Origin: Alphaproteobacteria bacterium
GTDB lineage: Bacteria > Pseudomonadota > Alphaproteobacteria > Rhizobiales > Xanthobacteraceae
NCBI GenBank assembly: GCA_005884855.1
Contig: VAZS01000146.1
Span: 1-8,328 of the forward strand
DNA: 8,328 nucleotides
Reading direction: 5' to 3'
Below, piece by piece: positions 1-6,220 of this stretch; the first letter of the stretch is position 1, and each line of letters opens with the position of its first letter. The notes beneath the pieces are model-generated. The model was given only the letters and a program-made list of their open reading frames with translations. It did no database searches and was not told where the DNA came from. A program made the translations under genes and the position numbers.

Positions 1-167
1 ATCGTCATGGCCGGGCTTCGTCCAGGACATCCACGCCTGGACTTGGCGCGCGGAAGAAGGACGTGGATACCCGGGACATCGGCGCGAAGCAAAGCTTCGT
101 CGCCTCGCCCGGGCATGACGAGTAGGTGCGAAGACGCGGTTCGCGCTTTGGCTCGGGCATGACGAGC
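1..167. repeat. Bradyrhizobium-type intergenic palindromic repeat
   Basis: An imperfect palindrome has outer arms at 3-16 (CGTCATGGCCGGGC) and 107-120 (GCCCGGGCATGACG), matching at 13 of 14 positions. Inside are a perfect 7-bp pair, ATCCACG at 29-35 with CGTGGAT at 62-68, and a small hairpin, CGAAGC at 85-90 with GCTTCG at 94-99. The 13-mer CGGGCATGACGAG at 110-122 occurs again at 154-166, so a partial second copy lies just downstream. Elements of this look are frequent between genes in Bradyrhizobium and relatives, but I cannot give a family name. No open reading frame with recognisable content lies here. The region upstream of the methionine synthase (123-225) shows no riboswitch or promoter that I can support. 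Confidence 0.7.
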
Positions 168-225
168 ATATGTACCTCACGCCCCAGTCGTGGCAGATAG
201 AGCCCAAATCAGGAAACCCGGGGAC

Positions 226-1254
226 ATGCCGATGCTTTTTCCAACCACGATCGCCGGCTCGCTGCCGAAGCCGGAATGGCTGGCCGAGCCCAATACGCTC
301 TGGGCGCCCTGGAAATCCAAGGGGGCTGAGCTGGCGCGAGCCAAACGGGATGCCACCCTGCTGGCGCTAAAAATGCAGGAAGACGCCGGAATCGATATCG
401 TCACCGAAGGCGAGCAGGCGCGCCAGCATTTCGTCCACGGCTTTCTGGAAAAGATCGAGGGAATCGATTTTGCCCATAAGGTCGAAATGGGAATCCGCAA
501 AGATCGCTACAAGGCGATGGTGCCGCAGGTGGTGTCGCCGCTTCGATTGAAGGGCCGCGTTCATGCCGACGAGGCACACGTCGCCCGCACCCACACCGCG
601 CGCAAGCTGAAATTCACGCTGCCCGGCCCCATGACCATCATCGACACTATCGCCGATAAATATTATGGCGACCGCGTGAAGATGGCGTTCGCGTTTGCCG
701 AGCTGCTCAACGAAGAAGCCAAGGCGCTGCAGGCCGACGGCGTCGATGTGGTGCAGTTCGATGAGCCAGCCTTCAACGTCTACATGGATGAGGTCAACGA
801 CTGGGGTATACGAGCGCTGGAGCGCGCCGCCGAAGGCCTCACCTGCGCGACGGCCGTGCACATCTGTTACGGCTACGGCATCAAGGCCAAAACCGATTGG
901 AAGCAAACGCTCGGCAGCGAATGGCGGCAGTATGAGGACATCTTTCCGGCGATCGCCAAAAGCCCGATCCAGCAGGTCGCGATCGAATGCCGAAATTCGC
1001 GGGTGCCGCTGGATTTGCTGGGCCTGCTCACCGGCAAGGTCGTCCAGGCCGGAGTGATCGACGTCGCGAGCGACACCGTTGAGACCGCCGAGGATGTCGC
1101 CAAGGTGATCGATGAGGTTTCGAAGTTCGTGCCGAAGAGCAACATCGTCGCGACCACAAACTGCGGCATGGCGCCCATGCACCGCGATATCGCCGAGGCG
1201 AAACTGATGGCGCTCGGCGCCGGCGCGAAACTCGCAAGAGAGCGGTTCGGCTAA
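226..1254 (+). CDS. core-type cobalamin-independent methionine synthase (MetE C-terminal domain only, MesD-like)
   Basis: This 342-residue protein matches only the catalytic C-terminal half of MetE, which is about 750 residues in E. coli. The family moves a methyl group to homocysteine to make methionine in the cytoplasm, using zinc. Expected zinc ligands are visible: His212 and Cys214 (HICYG), Glu254 (IECRNS) and Cys313 (TNCGM). Also seen are AGSLPKP near the N terminus, LPGPMTI and QFDEPAFN (177-184). The overall pattern resembles the short folate-independent synthases called MesD, which are reported to work with MesX (DUF1852); no mesX is in the window. I chose ATG 226 because the conserved sequence begins right after it. 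A GTG at 190 would add 12 unconserved residues, and ATG 232 is also possible. The stop overlaps the next start (TAATG), suggesting translational coupling. The MetE-domain call is firm; the MesD assignment and methyl donor are inferred. Confidence 0.88.
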   Translation: MPMLFPTTIAGSLPKPEWLAEPNTLWAPWKSKGAELARAKRDATLLALKMQEDAGIDIVTEGEQARQHFVHGFLEKIEGIDFAHKVEMGIRKDRYKAMVPQVVSPLRLKGRVHADEAHVARTHTARKLKFTLPGPMTIIDTIADKYYGDRVKMAFAFAELLNEEAKALQADGVDVVQFDEPAFNVYMDEVNDWGIRALERAAEGLTCATAVHICYGYGIKAKTDWKQTLGSEWRQYEDIFPAIAKSPIQQVAIECRNSRVPLDLLGLLTGKVVQAGVIDVASDTVETAEDVAKVIDEVSKFVPKSNIVATTNCGMAPMHRDIAEAKLMALGAGAKLARERFG

Positions 1255-1514
1255 TGCTTGTCTGCGCGAGACTTGCCACAGCGATGATCGTTGCGCTGCT
1301 GTTGCTGATCTCAGCGCCGGCGCGCGCCGATGGTCGCGAAGAGCTCGACGCTTGTCAGTTGATCATCGCTCGCGCGGCGCAGGCGACACAAGCGGGTACA
1401 GCAAGCAGCCGCCAGGACGAGGCTGAACTCCAGCGCTGCCGGCAGATCGTTCGTGACTGGATGTTGCGGGAATCGCGGATGAGCGTCGACGAGCAAGGCC
1501 GGCCTCTGCGCTGA
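1254..1514 (+). CDS. small secreted hypothetical protein
   Basis: An 86-residue protein of unknown function. The N terminus has a basic residue (Arg6), a hydrophobic core (about residues 10-20, rich in Leu, Ile, Val) and a signal-peptidase-like site, APARA then Asp-Gly, giving predicted cleavage after residue 25. The mature part of about 61 residues is charged, probably helical, and has two cysteines (34 and 62) that could form a disulfide in the periplasm. The start ATG shares its A with the TAA stop of the methionine synthase gene, and a purine-rich AAGAGAG lies upstream inside that gene, so the two are probably co-translated. ATG 1284 would shorten the signal peptide and is less likely. 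I recognise no family. Overlap and signal peptide together make it a believable gene despite its size. Confidence 0.65.
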   Translation: MLVCARLATAMIVALLLLISAPARADGREELDACQLIIARAAQATQAGTASSRQDEAELQRCRQIVRDWMLRESRMSVDEQGRPLR

Positions 1515-1525
1515 AGCGGTGCATT

Positions 1526-1628
1526 CCCTCTCCCGCTTGCGGGTGCGCTTGCGGGGGAGGGTTAGGGTGGGGGCTTGCCATTAGTAATGCCCCCTCTCCA
1601 GCTCTCCCCCGCACGCGGGAGAGAGGGC
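1526..1628. repeat. composite GC-rich palindromic repeat element
   Basis: Three nested or adjacent inverted repeats fill the gap between the small secreted-protein gene and the convergent minus-strand gene. CCCTCTCCCGC at 1526-1536 pairs with GCGGGGGAGGG at 1551-1561 (10 of 11). GGGGGC at 1569-1574 pairs with GCCCCC at 1589-1594. CTCTCCCCCGC at 1602-1612 pairs with GCGGGAGAGAG at 1615-1625 (10 of 11). The same CTCTCCC…GGGAGAG theme recurs at 2276-2407. It sits between convergent genes and could end transcription from either side, but there is no T-run, so a terminator call would be a guess. Confidence 0.65.
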
Positions 1629-1650
1629 AGACCGCGCCTGCCGAGGAAGA

Positions 1651-2268
1651 TCAGCATCCGATCGCACTCTCATGCAGCACCGGGCGATACCCCGCCGATA
1701 GAGCGCGGACGGTCGAGGGAGGTGTGAGCAGCATCGCGCTTTGAAGCGCGCTCTCCGCCTGGCGATAGCCACCCGGCGACCATCGCAACGCCTGACCCGC
1801 GACGATCAGGTAACTCTCGTTGCCTTCCTGCAGCATCACGCCATTGGGCAACTCTTGCAACGGCCTGGCAAGCGCATGCAAGCGCTTCTTGCCCCCCGAC
1901 AGACGCTCGGCGTGAAGCACGGCGTCAATGTCGCCCGCGCGAACATTCGCGAAGCCGTTGCCCTTTTCCCACGCGGCGCGAAACCGGTTGGCGTCGTGGC
2001 GGCGGCAGAAAAAGCACGGGCGGTGCCCCGCCGCGAACGCGGTCGCCTCATCGAGAAAAAACAGCTCGGTCCAGCTCCGGCCGTCCATCACCTCGCGCCG
2101 CCAGCCCCTGAAGTCGCACAGGCAGGTAAGCCATGCCCGGCTCGCCCAGCGCCGCGTCAGTGTTTTCGTCGCGGGATCATGGATTATGCCGCGATTGCCG
2201 GTGAACATTCCGCGATGCGGCGTCGCGATGATGTCGCCGGTTGGGGTGACCCGATTTTGCAGCGGCAT
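1651..2268 (-). CDS. conserved hypothetical protein with Ada-like cysteine motifs
   Basis: A 205-residue protein. I recall similar uncharacterised proteins in other alphaproteobacteria but know no function. No signal peptide or membrane segment is visible. Four cysteines fall in two pairs: Cys49-x-Cys51 (WLTCLCDF) and Cys85-x2-Cys88 (GHRPCFFCRR). The second, with the preceding FFLDEATAFAA, looks like the AGxRPCxxC part of the Ada N-terminal zinc domain; the first pair has CxC rather than Ada's CxxxC. This is a resemblance by eye, so zinc binding is inferred. The C-terminal half has conserved-looking LRWSPGGY (161-168) and LTPPSTVRAL (181-190). I chose ATG 2268 because AGGAG lies 7 bases upstream and the sequence before it is repeat DNA; an open frame to 2349 translates only the repeat. 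It follows gpt on the same strand, separated by the repeat. Confidence 0.72.
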   Translation of the reverse strand: MPLQNRVTPTGDIIATPHRGMFTGNRGIIHDPATKTLTRRWASRAWLTCLCDFRGWRREVMDGRSWTELFFLDEATAFAAGHRPCFFCRRHDANRFRAAWEKGNGFANVRAGDIDAVLHAERLSGGKKRLHALARPLQELPNGVMLQEGNESYLIVAGQALRWSPGGYRQAESALQSAMLLTPPSTVRALSAGYRPVLHESAIGC

Positions 2269-2275
2269 CTTAGTT

Positions 2276-2280
2276 CTCCT
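2276..2280 (-). promoter_or_regulatory. Shine-Dalgarno of the conserved hypothetical gene, inside repeat edge
   Basis: On the minus strand AGGAG ends 7 bases before ATG 2268, which fixes that start. The same bases are the outer edge of the palindromic element at 2276-2407 and overlap by three bases (2278-2280) the 3' arm of its 12-bp perfect hairpin (2278-2303). The hairpin could therefore partly hide the site in the mRNA; this regulatory effect is inferred. Confidence 0.6.
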
Positions 2281-2407
2281 TCTCCCCGCTCGCGGGGAGA
2301 AGGTCGGGATGAGGGGGACTCTCCACGCATTCCGAGTCGCGGCGAGCACCCCTCACCCGATCGCTTCGCGATCGACCTCTCCCCGCAAGCGGGGCGAGGT
2401 GAAGGAG
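2276..2407. repeat. 132-bp palindromic repeat element (MITE/REP-like)
   Basis: The outermost bases CTCCTTCTCC (2276-2285) are nearly the reverse complement of GGTGAAGGAG (2398-2407), 9 of 10, so the whole unit is one large imperfect palindrome. It contains a perfect 12-bp stem with a 2-base loop (CCTTCTCCCCGC 2278-2289, GCGGGGAGAAGG 2292-2303). A 7-bp stem has a 3-base loop (CGATCGC 2358-2364, GCGATCG 2368-2374). A third stem (CCTCTCCCCGC 2376-2386, GCGGGGCGAGG 2389-2399) matches at 10 of 11. It fills almost the whole gap between gpt and the next minus-strand gene. It has no coding content and no transposase. Target-site duplications are not evident. It may reduce read-through from gpt, but no T-run is seen. 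Confidence 0.75.
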
Positions 2408-2415
2408 CGCCTGAT

Positions 2416-2940
2416 TCACGCCGGCCCGCCGCTAATCGGCGGCTGGAAGGATAGCGCGGTATCCCAGGGAAAGAAAATCCAGGTGTCCTGCGACACTTCG
2501 GTGATGAACGTATCGACCAGCGGGCGTCCTTGGGGTTTGGCATAGACGGTGGCGAAATGCGCCTCCGGCAACATGTCGCGCACCACCCGCGCAGTCCTGC
2601 CGGTGTCGACGAGATCATCGACGATCAACAGTCCCTTGCCGGTCCCGCCACCGAGACTCGCGGTATCGGCTGACACGCCCTTGAGGACCTGCAGGTTGCC
2701 TTGGGTAGTGTGAGCGTAGCTCGTGATGCAGACGGTATCGATCACGCGCACGCCGAGCTCGCGCGCGACGATCGCGGCCGGCACCAGCCCGCCTCGCGTG
2801 ATCGCGATGACGGCATGAAATGGCCCGACTTCATTCAGCCGCCAGGTCAGCGCCCGGCAATCCCTGTGGAACTGGTCCCAGGAGACCGGAAAGGCCTTGC
2901 CCGCCCGCTCCTGTGCGCTCAGTTCCGGATGCTCCGCCAT
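2416..2940 (-). CDS. gpt: xanthine phosphoribosyltransferase
   Basis: A 174-residue type I phosphoribosyltransferase of the purine salvage pathway. It joins xanthine or guanine to PRPP, giving XMP or GMP and pyrophosphate, probably in the cytoplasm or at the inner membrane face. The PRPP-binding loop is clear: [14 protein letters not shown] at 104-117. The pyrophosphate loop is ITRGGLVPA at 47-55. WIFFPWD at 154-160 matches the base-stacking Trp region of E. coli Gpt. It is somewhat longer than the E. coli enzyme (152 residues), with extra residues at the N terminus and a Gly-rich insert (GGGTGKG) before the PRPP loop. GGAGA at 2949-2953 lies 8 bases before ATG 2940. It follows the CinA-like gene by 43 bases on the same strand and is probably co-transcribed, though no functional link is obvious. 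Confidence 0.93.
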   Translation of the reverse strand: MAEHPELSAQERAGKAFPVSWDQFHRDCRALTWRLNEVGPFHAVIAITRGGLVPAAIVARELGVRVIDTVCITSYAHTTQGNLQVLKGVSADTASLGGGTGKGLLIVDDLVDTGRTARVVRDMLPEAHFATVYAKPQGRPLVDTFITEVSQDTWIFFPWDTALSFQPPISGGPA

Positions 2941-2983
2941 CTTTATCGTCTCCGTGGTTCGCTTCTACCTGAATGACCCGGCG

Positions 2984-3601
2984 CTAACGAAGTACGTTCA
3001 AATCCGCCAGCATCTGCTTGACCGCGTTCATGGCGGCCTGCAGCTTTTCGGGATCGCGGGAGCGGACCACGAGATTGGTATTCGGCTTCTTGTCCTCGTC
3101 CTGAAAAGGGTAACTGCCGATGATGGTGTCAGGATGGGCATTGGCGATTTCGCGCAACGGGCCGCCGATGTCGCCTTCCCGCGCGTTGGCGCGAACCGTG
3201 TCCGACAGCATCCGCACGCCGGATTTCAGCTTCGGCGCCACGATGTCCATCATCGCCTGCATGATTGAGGGCACCCCGGCCATCACGATGACATTGCCGA
3301 TCTTGAATCCCGGCGCCAGGTCGATGCCGACGCCGAACGCCTTGGCCACGCTATCGGCCGTAATGTCGCCATGGGTGGGCCCTCTCCCGCCGGTCGTAAA
3401 GACGTAGGTGTACCGGCTGCGTAGCGCATCGAGCGCGGCGATGATGTCGGCCTCGTCGTCAGCCACGACGCGGACCTCCTTGAGGTCGATGCCGATGTTG
3501 GTGAGGTATTCCGCGATGAAGCCGATGTTCTTGTCCTTGGTCCGCCCGGACAGGATCTCGTCGCCAATCACCAGAATTCCCGCCGTGACAATATCGTTCA
3601 T
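2984..3601 (-). CDS. CinA/MoaB-type molybdopterin-binding domain protein, internally shortened
   Basis: A 205-residue protein of the MoCF/CinA N-terminal domain family (often annotated competence/damage-inducible protein A or molybdopterin-binding protein). ILVIGDEILSGRTKD (9-23) and VFTTGGRGPTHGDIT (67-81) mark the fold. MAGVP (107-111) corresponds to the LPGxP loop. The Asp at 79, aligned with the catalytic-type Asp of MogA, is kept. Two positions look wrong: Arg73, where Ile, Leu or Thr is usual in TGGxGP, and Gly78, where CinA proteins usually have Asp. Between GVGID (91-95) and APGFKIGN (96-103) about 45 residues expected in this family (ending in an N-x-x-G-x-APG-like stretch) are absent without a frameshift; relatives I recall are about 250 residues. 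I chose ATG 3601 because GGGAG lies 5 bases upstream; ATG 3655 would add 18 unconserved residues. It may be a decaying gene. Exact biochemical role unknown. Confidence 0.82.
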   Translation of the reverse strand: MNDIVTAGILVIGDEILSGRTKDKNIGFIAEYLTNIGIDLKEVRVVADDEADIIAALDALRSRYTYVFTTGGRGPTHGDITADSVAKAFGVGIDLAPGFKIGNVIVMAGVPSIMQAMMDIVAPKLKSGVRMLSDTVRANAREGDIGGPLREIANAHPDTIIGSYPFQDEDKKPNTNLVVRSRDPEKLQAAMNAVKQMLADLNVLR

Positions 3602-3821
3602 AACCTCTCCCTCGCCCTGGACCGTGACTTGCTCAAAGCAACGCATCCAAGTCACGCATTTATTGCCGCCGGAATAAGCACCTGACGGCCGTTTATTCAG
3701 GCATCTTCCCGGACCTCGCGGCCCAAATGCCTGACCAATGCATATCGCGCTGGCCCGGCCCTTGCTACCATCCCTTTAACTCATGCACTCTCGCGCTTGG
3801 CTCGAAAGACGGTCAGTCGTC
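3602..3821. promoter_or_regulatory. divergent intergenic region with AT-rich inverted repeats
   Basis: This gap separates the minus-strand CinA-like/gpt pair from the plus-strand ATP-grasp operon and should hold promoters for both. The only structure I see is an AT-rich patch in GC-rich surroundings. TTATT (3660-3664) is followed by GAATAA (3672-3677) and TTATTC (3693-3698), so the middle arm can pair with either neighbour. A short CCTGA (3681-3685) with TCAGG (3697-3701) overlaps it. I find no convincing -35/-10 pair. On the minus strand GGGAG at 3607-3611 is the ribosome binding site of the CinA-like gene. Confidence 0.35.
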
Positions 3822-5240
3822 ATGGCAGTTGCGTTCGATGAAATGAACGGACCCGGGGGCGATGTCCGCCTGGCCTACCTGGAGCTCTCGCGCTGGCTCA
3901 AGGAGACGCCAGCCGACGCGCTGGAGTATCGCCGCCAGGAGGCGGAGCTGCTGTTCCGCCGGATCGGTATCACTTTCGCGGTGTACGGTGACGCCGAGGC
4001 TCAGGAACGGCTGATCCCCTTCGATGTGATCCCGCGGATCATGTCGGCGAAAGAATGGGCCATCCTTGAAAGAGGCCTCAAACAGCGGGTGCGCGCGCTC
4101 AACATGTTCCTGCGCGATATTTATCACGGACGGGACGTGCTGCGCGCCAACGTGATCCCGGAGGATCTGATTTTCCATAATCCGGTGTTCCGGCCCGAGA
4201 TGAACGGACAGGACGTGCCGTACGACGTCTATGTCCATATCGCCGGGATCGATATCGTCCGCATCAATCCGGAAAACTTCTTTGTGCTGGAGGACAATGC
4301 GCGTACGCCTTCGGGCGTTTCCTACATGCTGGAAAACCGCGAGATCATGATGCGGCTGTTTCCTGACCTGTTCGCCCGACACCGTATCGCACCTGTCGAA
4401 AGGTACCCGGACGAACTGTTGTCGGCTCTGCGTTCGGTGGCCCCGCTGAGTGCCGCGGCCGAGCCGACCGTGGCGCTGATGACGCCCGGGGTCCACAACT
4501 CAGCTTATTACGAGCACTCATTTCTGGCCGATAAGCTCGGCATCGAACTGGTCGAGGGCCGCGACCTCATCCTCAAAAACGATGAGGTGTTCATGCGTAC
4601 CACCGAGGGCCTCAAGCGCGTTGACGTCATCTACCGCCGCGTCGATGACGACTTCCTCGATCCGCTTACGTTTCGCCCCGACTCGGCCCTCGGCGTGCCC
4701 GGGCTGATATCGGCCTATGCGGCCGGCAACATCACGCTGGCAAACGCGGTCGGCACCGGCATCGCCGACGACAAGGCGGTTTATTCCTATATGCCCGAGA
4801 TCGTGAAATTCTATCTCGGCGAAGAACCGATCCTGAAGAACGTGCCGACCTGGCGCTGCCGCGAGCCAAAGGACCTGGCCTACGTGCTCGATAACCTCGG
4901 CGAACTGGTGGTGAAGGAAGTCCACGGCTCCGGCGGCTACGGCATGCTGATCGGCCCGGCGGCCACAAAGGCCACGATCGAAGCATTTCGCGACAAGCTC
5001 AAGCGCGACCCTGAAGGGTTCATCGCGCAACCGACGCTGGCTCTCTCTACCTGTCCGACCTGCACCGAAGCAGGCCTCGCGCCGCGGCACGTCGACCTGC
5101 GGCCGTTCGTGCTGACCGGAAGCAATCACGTCACGGTGGTGCCGGGCGGCCTGACGCGGGTGGCGCTCAAGGAAGGTTCGCTGGTGGTGAATTCGAGCCA
5201 GGGCGGCGGCACCAAGGACACCTGGATACTGGACGAGTGA
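3822..5240 (+). CDS. circularly permuted ATP-grasp ligase (CP_ATPgrasp type, DUF404/DUF407)
   Basis: A 472-residue cytoplasmic protein of the circularly permuted ATP-grasp family, predicted to form amide or peptide bonds using ATP. Its substrate is unknown. Family blocks are visible in order: VLEDNARTPSG (155-165), RRVDDDFLDP (272-281), GTGIADDKAVYSYMP (311-325), LVVKEVHGSGGYGM (362-375, a nucleotide-binding Lys plus Gly-rich loop), HVDLRPFVL (423-431), GGLTRVA (442-448) and SSQGGGTKDTW (458-468). No signal peptide or membrane segment is seen. A CPTC pair at 411-414 is unusual to my memory. I chose ATG 3822 because the conserved sequence MAVAFDEMNG starts there; ATG 3783 would add 13 residues, and neither has a strong Shine-Dalgarno. 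It leads a three-gene operon with alpha-E and transglutaminase-like genes, which supports the ligase/peptide-modification prediction. Confidence 0.92.
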   Translation: MAVAFDEMNGPGGDVRLAYLELSRWLKETPADALEYRRQEAELLFRRIGITFAVYGDAEAQERLIPFDVIPRIMSAKEWAILERGLKQRVRALNMFLRDIYHGRDVLRANVIPEDLIFHNPVFRPEMNGQDVPYDVYVHIAGIDIVRINPENFFVLEDNARTPSGVSYMLENREIMMRLFPDLFARHRIAPVERYPDELLSALRSVAPLSAAAEPTVALMTPGVHNSAYYEHSFLADKLGIELVEGRDLILKNDEVFMRTTEGLKRVDVIYRRVDDDFLDPLTFRPDSALGVPGLISAYAAGNITLANAVGTGIADDKAVYSYMPEIVKFYLGEEPILKNVPTWRCREPKDLAYVLDNLGELVVKEVHGSGGYGMLIGPAATKATIEAFRDKLKRDPEGFIAQPTLALSTCPTCTEAGLAPRHVDLRPFVLTGSNHVTVVPGGLTRVALKEGSLVVNSSQGGGTKDTWILDE

Positions 5241-5241
5241 A

Positions 5242-6186
5242 ATGCTGTCGCGCACCGCCGAAAACCTGTATTGGCTTGCCCGCTATGTCGAACGGGCTGA
5301 GTATCTTGCGCGCACCATCGAGGCGACGCTGCGCGTTACGGCGTTGCCCAGCGCCTATATCGGCAAGACCAACGAATGGGACTCGGCGCTGCTGACGGCG
5401 GGTGTCAGCGCAGGTTTTTATCAGGTTTACGATAAAGCCGACGAATACAACGTCATCGAATATCTTTCGTTTGCGCCGGAAAATCCGTCCTCGATCCGCA
5501 ACTGCATCGAAAGCGCGCGGCTCAACTCGCGTTCGGTACGAACCGCGCTGACCAGCGAGATGTGGGACACCATAAACTCCGCATGGATCGATCTTCAGAA
5601 GGTCTGGGGAAAAGGCGCCAAAACCCGAGAAGAATTGGCGAACTTCCTGCGCTTCGTGCAGGAAACCTCGCTGCGATTCGACGGCTCGGCCTACCGCACC
5701 ATGCTGCGCAACGACGCCTACTGGTTCTCGCGGCTCGGCTTCCATCTGGAGCGCGCCGACAACACCGCCCGCATTCTCGACGTCAAGTATCACGTGCTGT
5801 TGCCTGAAGAGGAGCATGTCGGCGGACCGCTCGACTATTATCAGTGGACCTCTATTCTGCGTTCGGTCTCGGCACTCACTGCCTATCACTGGGTCTATCG
5901 GGAAACCTTGAAACCGTGGTTGATCGCGGATCTGCTGATTCCCAACGATTCTCTGCCACGATCGCTGGCGAGCTGCTACGGCAATCTGGTACGCAATCTC
6001 GACCAGATCGGCGTCGCATATGGCCGCCAGGGCGCAGCCCAGCGGCACGCCCGCGGCATCCGCAATCGCCTGGAACACAGCCACATGGTCGATATCTTCC
6101 AGCACGGCGTTCATGAATTCATTCAGGAGTTCATCGTGGACAACTCAAGGCTCGGCGAAATCATCACAAAGCAATATCTGATTTAA
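5242..6186 (+). CDS. alpha-E domain protein (DUF403)
   Basis: A 314-residue, probably all-helical cytoplasmic protein of the alpha-E family, which almost always accompanies circularly permuted ATP-grasp ligases and is thought to be their partner. Its biochemical activity is not established. The family N terminus LSRTAENLYWLARYVERAE is present. A related motif recurs 150 residues later: YW at 10-11 and 160-161, ERA at 17-19 and 170-172, each followed by AR and a hydrophobic residue. The C-terminal part has RGIRNRLEHS (271-280) and ends with HEFIQEFIVDNSRL (291-304). Length is normal for the family. Its ATG comes one base after the stop of the ATP-grasp gene, and GGACGAG at the end of that gene serves as the ribosome binding site, so the two are translationally coupled and probably made in comparable amounts. 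Confidence 0.93.
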   Translation: MLSRTAENLYWLARYVERAEYLARTIEATLRVTALPSAYIGKTNEWDSALLTAGVSAGFYQVYDKADEYNVIEYLSFAPENPSSIRNCIESARLNSRSVRTALTSEMWDTINSAWIDLQKVWGKGAKTREELANFLRFVQETSLRFDGSAYRTMLRNDAYWFSRLGFHLERADNTARILDVKYHVLLPEEEHVGGPLDYYQWTSILRSVSALTAYHWVYRETLKPWLIADLLIPNDSLPRSLASCYGNLVRNLDQIGVAYGRQGAAQRHARGIRNRLEHSHMVDIFQHGVHEFIQEFIVDNSRLGEIITKQYLI

Positions 6187-6220
6187 AACCCAGCCGGTCT
6201 GAGAGTCGGAAAATCCTGCC

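Noticed and set aside
190..225. GTG start at 190 for the methionine synthase
   Set aside because: It adds 12 residues unlike the family; conservation begins at the ATG at 226 or 232.
123..225. SAM-II or cobalamin riboswitch upstream of the methionine synthase
   Set aside because: I looked for the conserved cores and pseudoknot-type pairing and saw neither; the region is mostly repeat-derived.
367..1182. Minus-strand open frame of 271 codons
   Set aside because: It is a shadow of the methionine synthase gene, whose motifs are unmistakable on the plus strand.
1741..2454. Plus-strand open frame of 237 codons
   Set aside because: It is antisense to the conserved hypothetical gene and gpt, runs through the repeat element, and its composition (Arg, Pro, Ala-rich) has no recognisable domain.
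3671..3693. Possible EcfG-type stress promoter (GGAAT … CGTT)
   Set aside because: The usual first element is GGAAC and the spacing is about 16-17; here the fifth base differs and the spacing is only 14.
5167..6114. Minus-strand open frame of 315 codons
   Set aside because: It is antisense to the alpha-E gene and the end of the ATP-grasp gene, with no family features.
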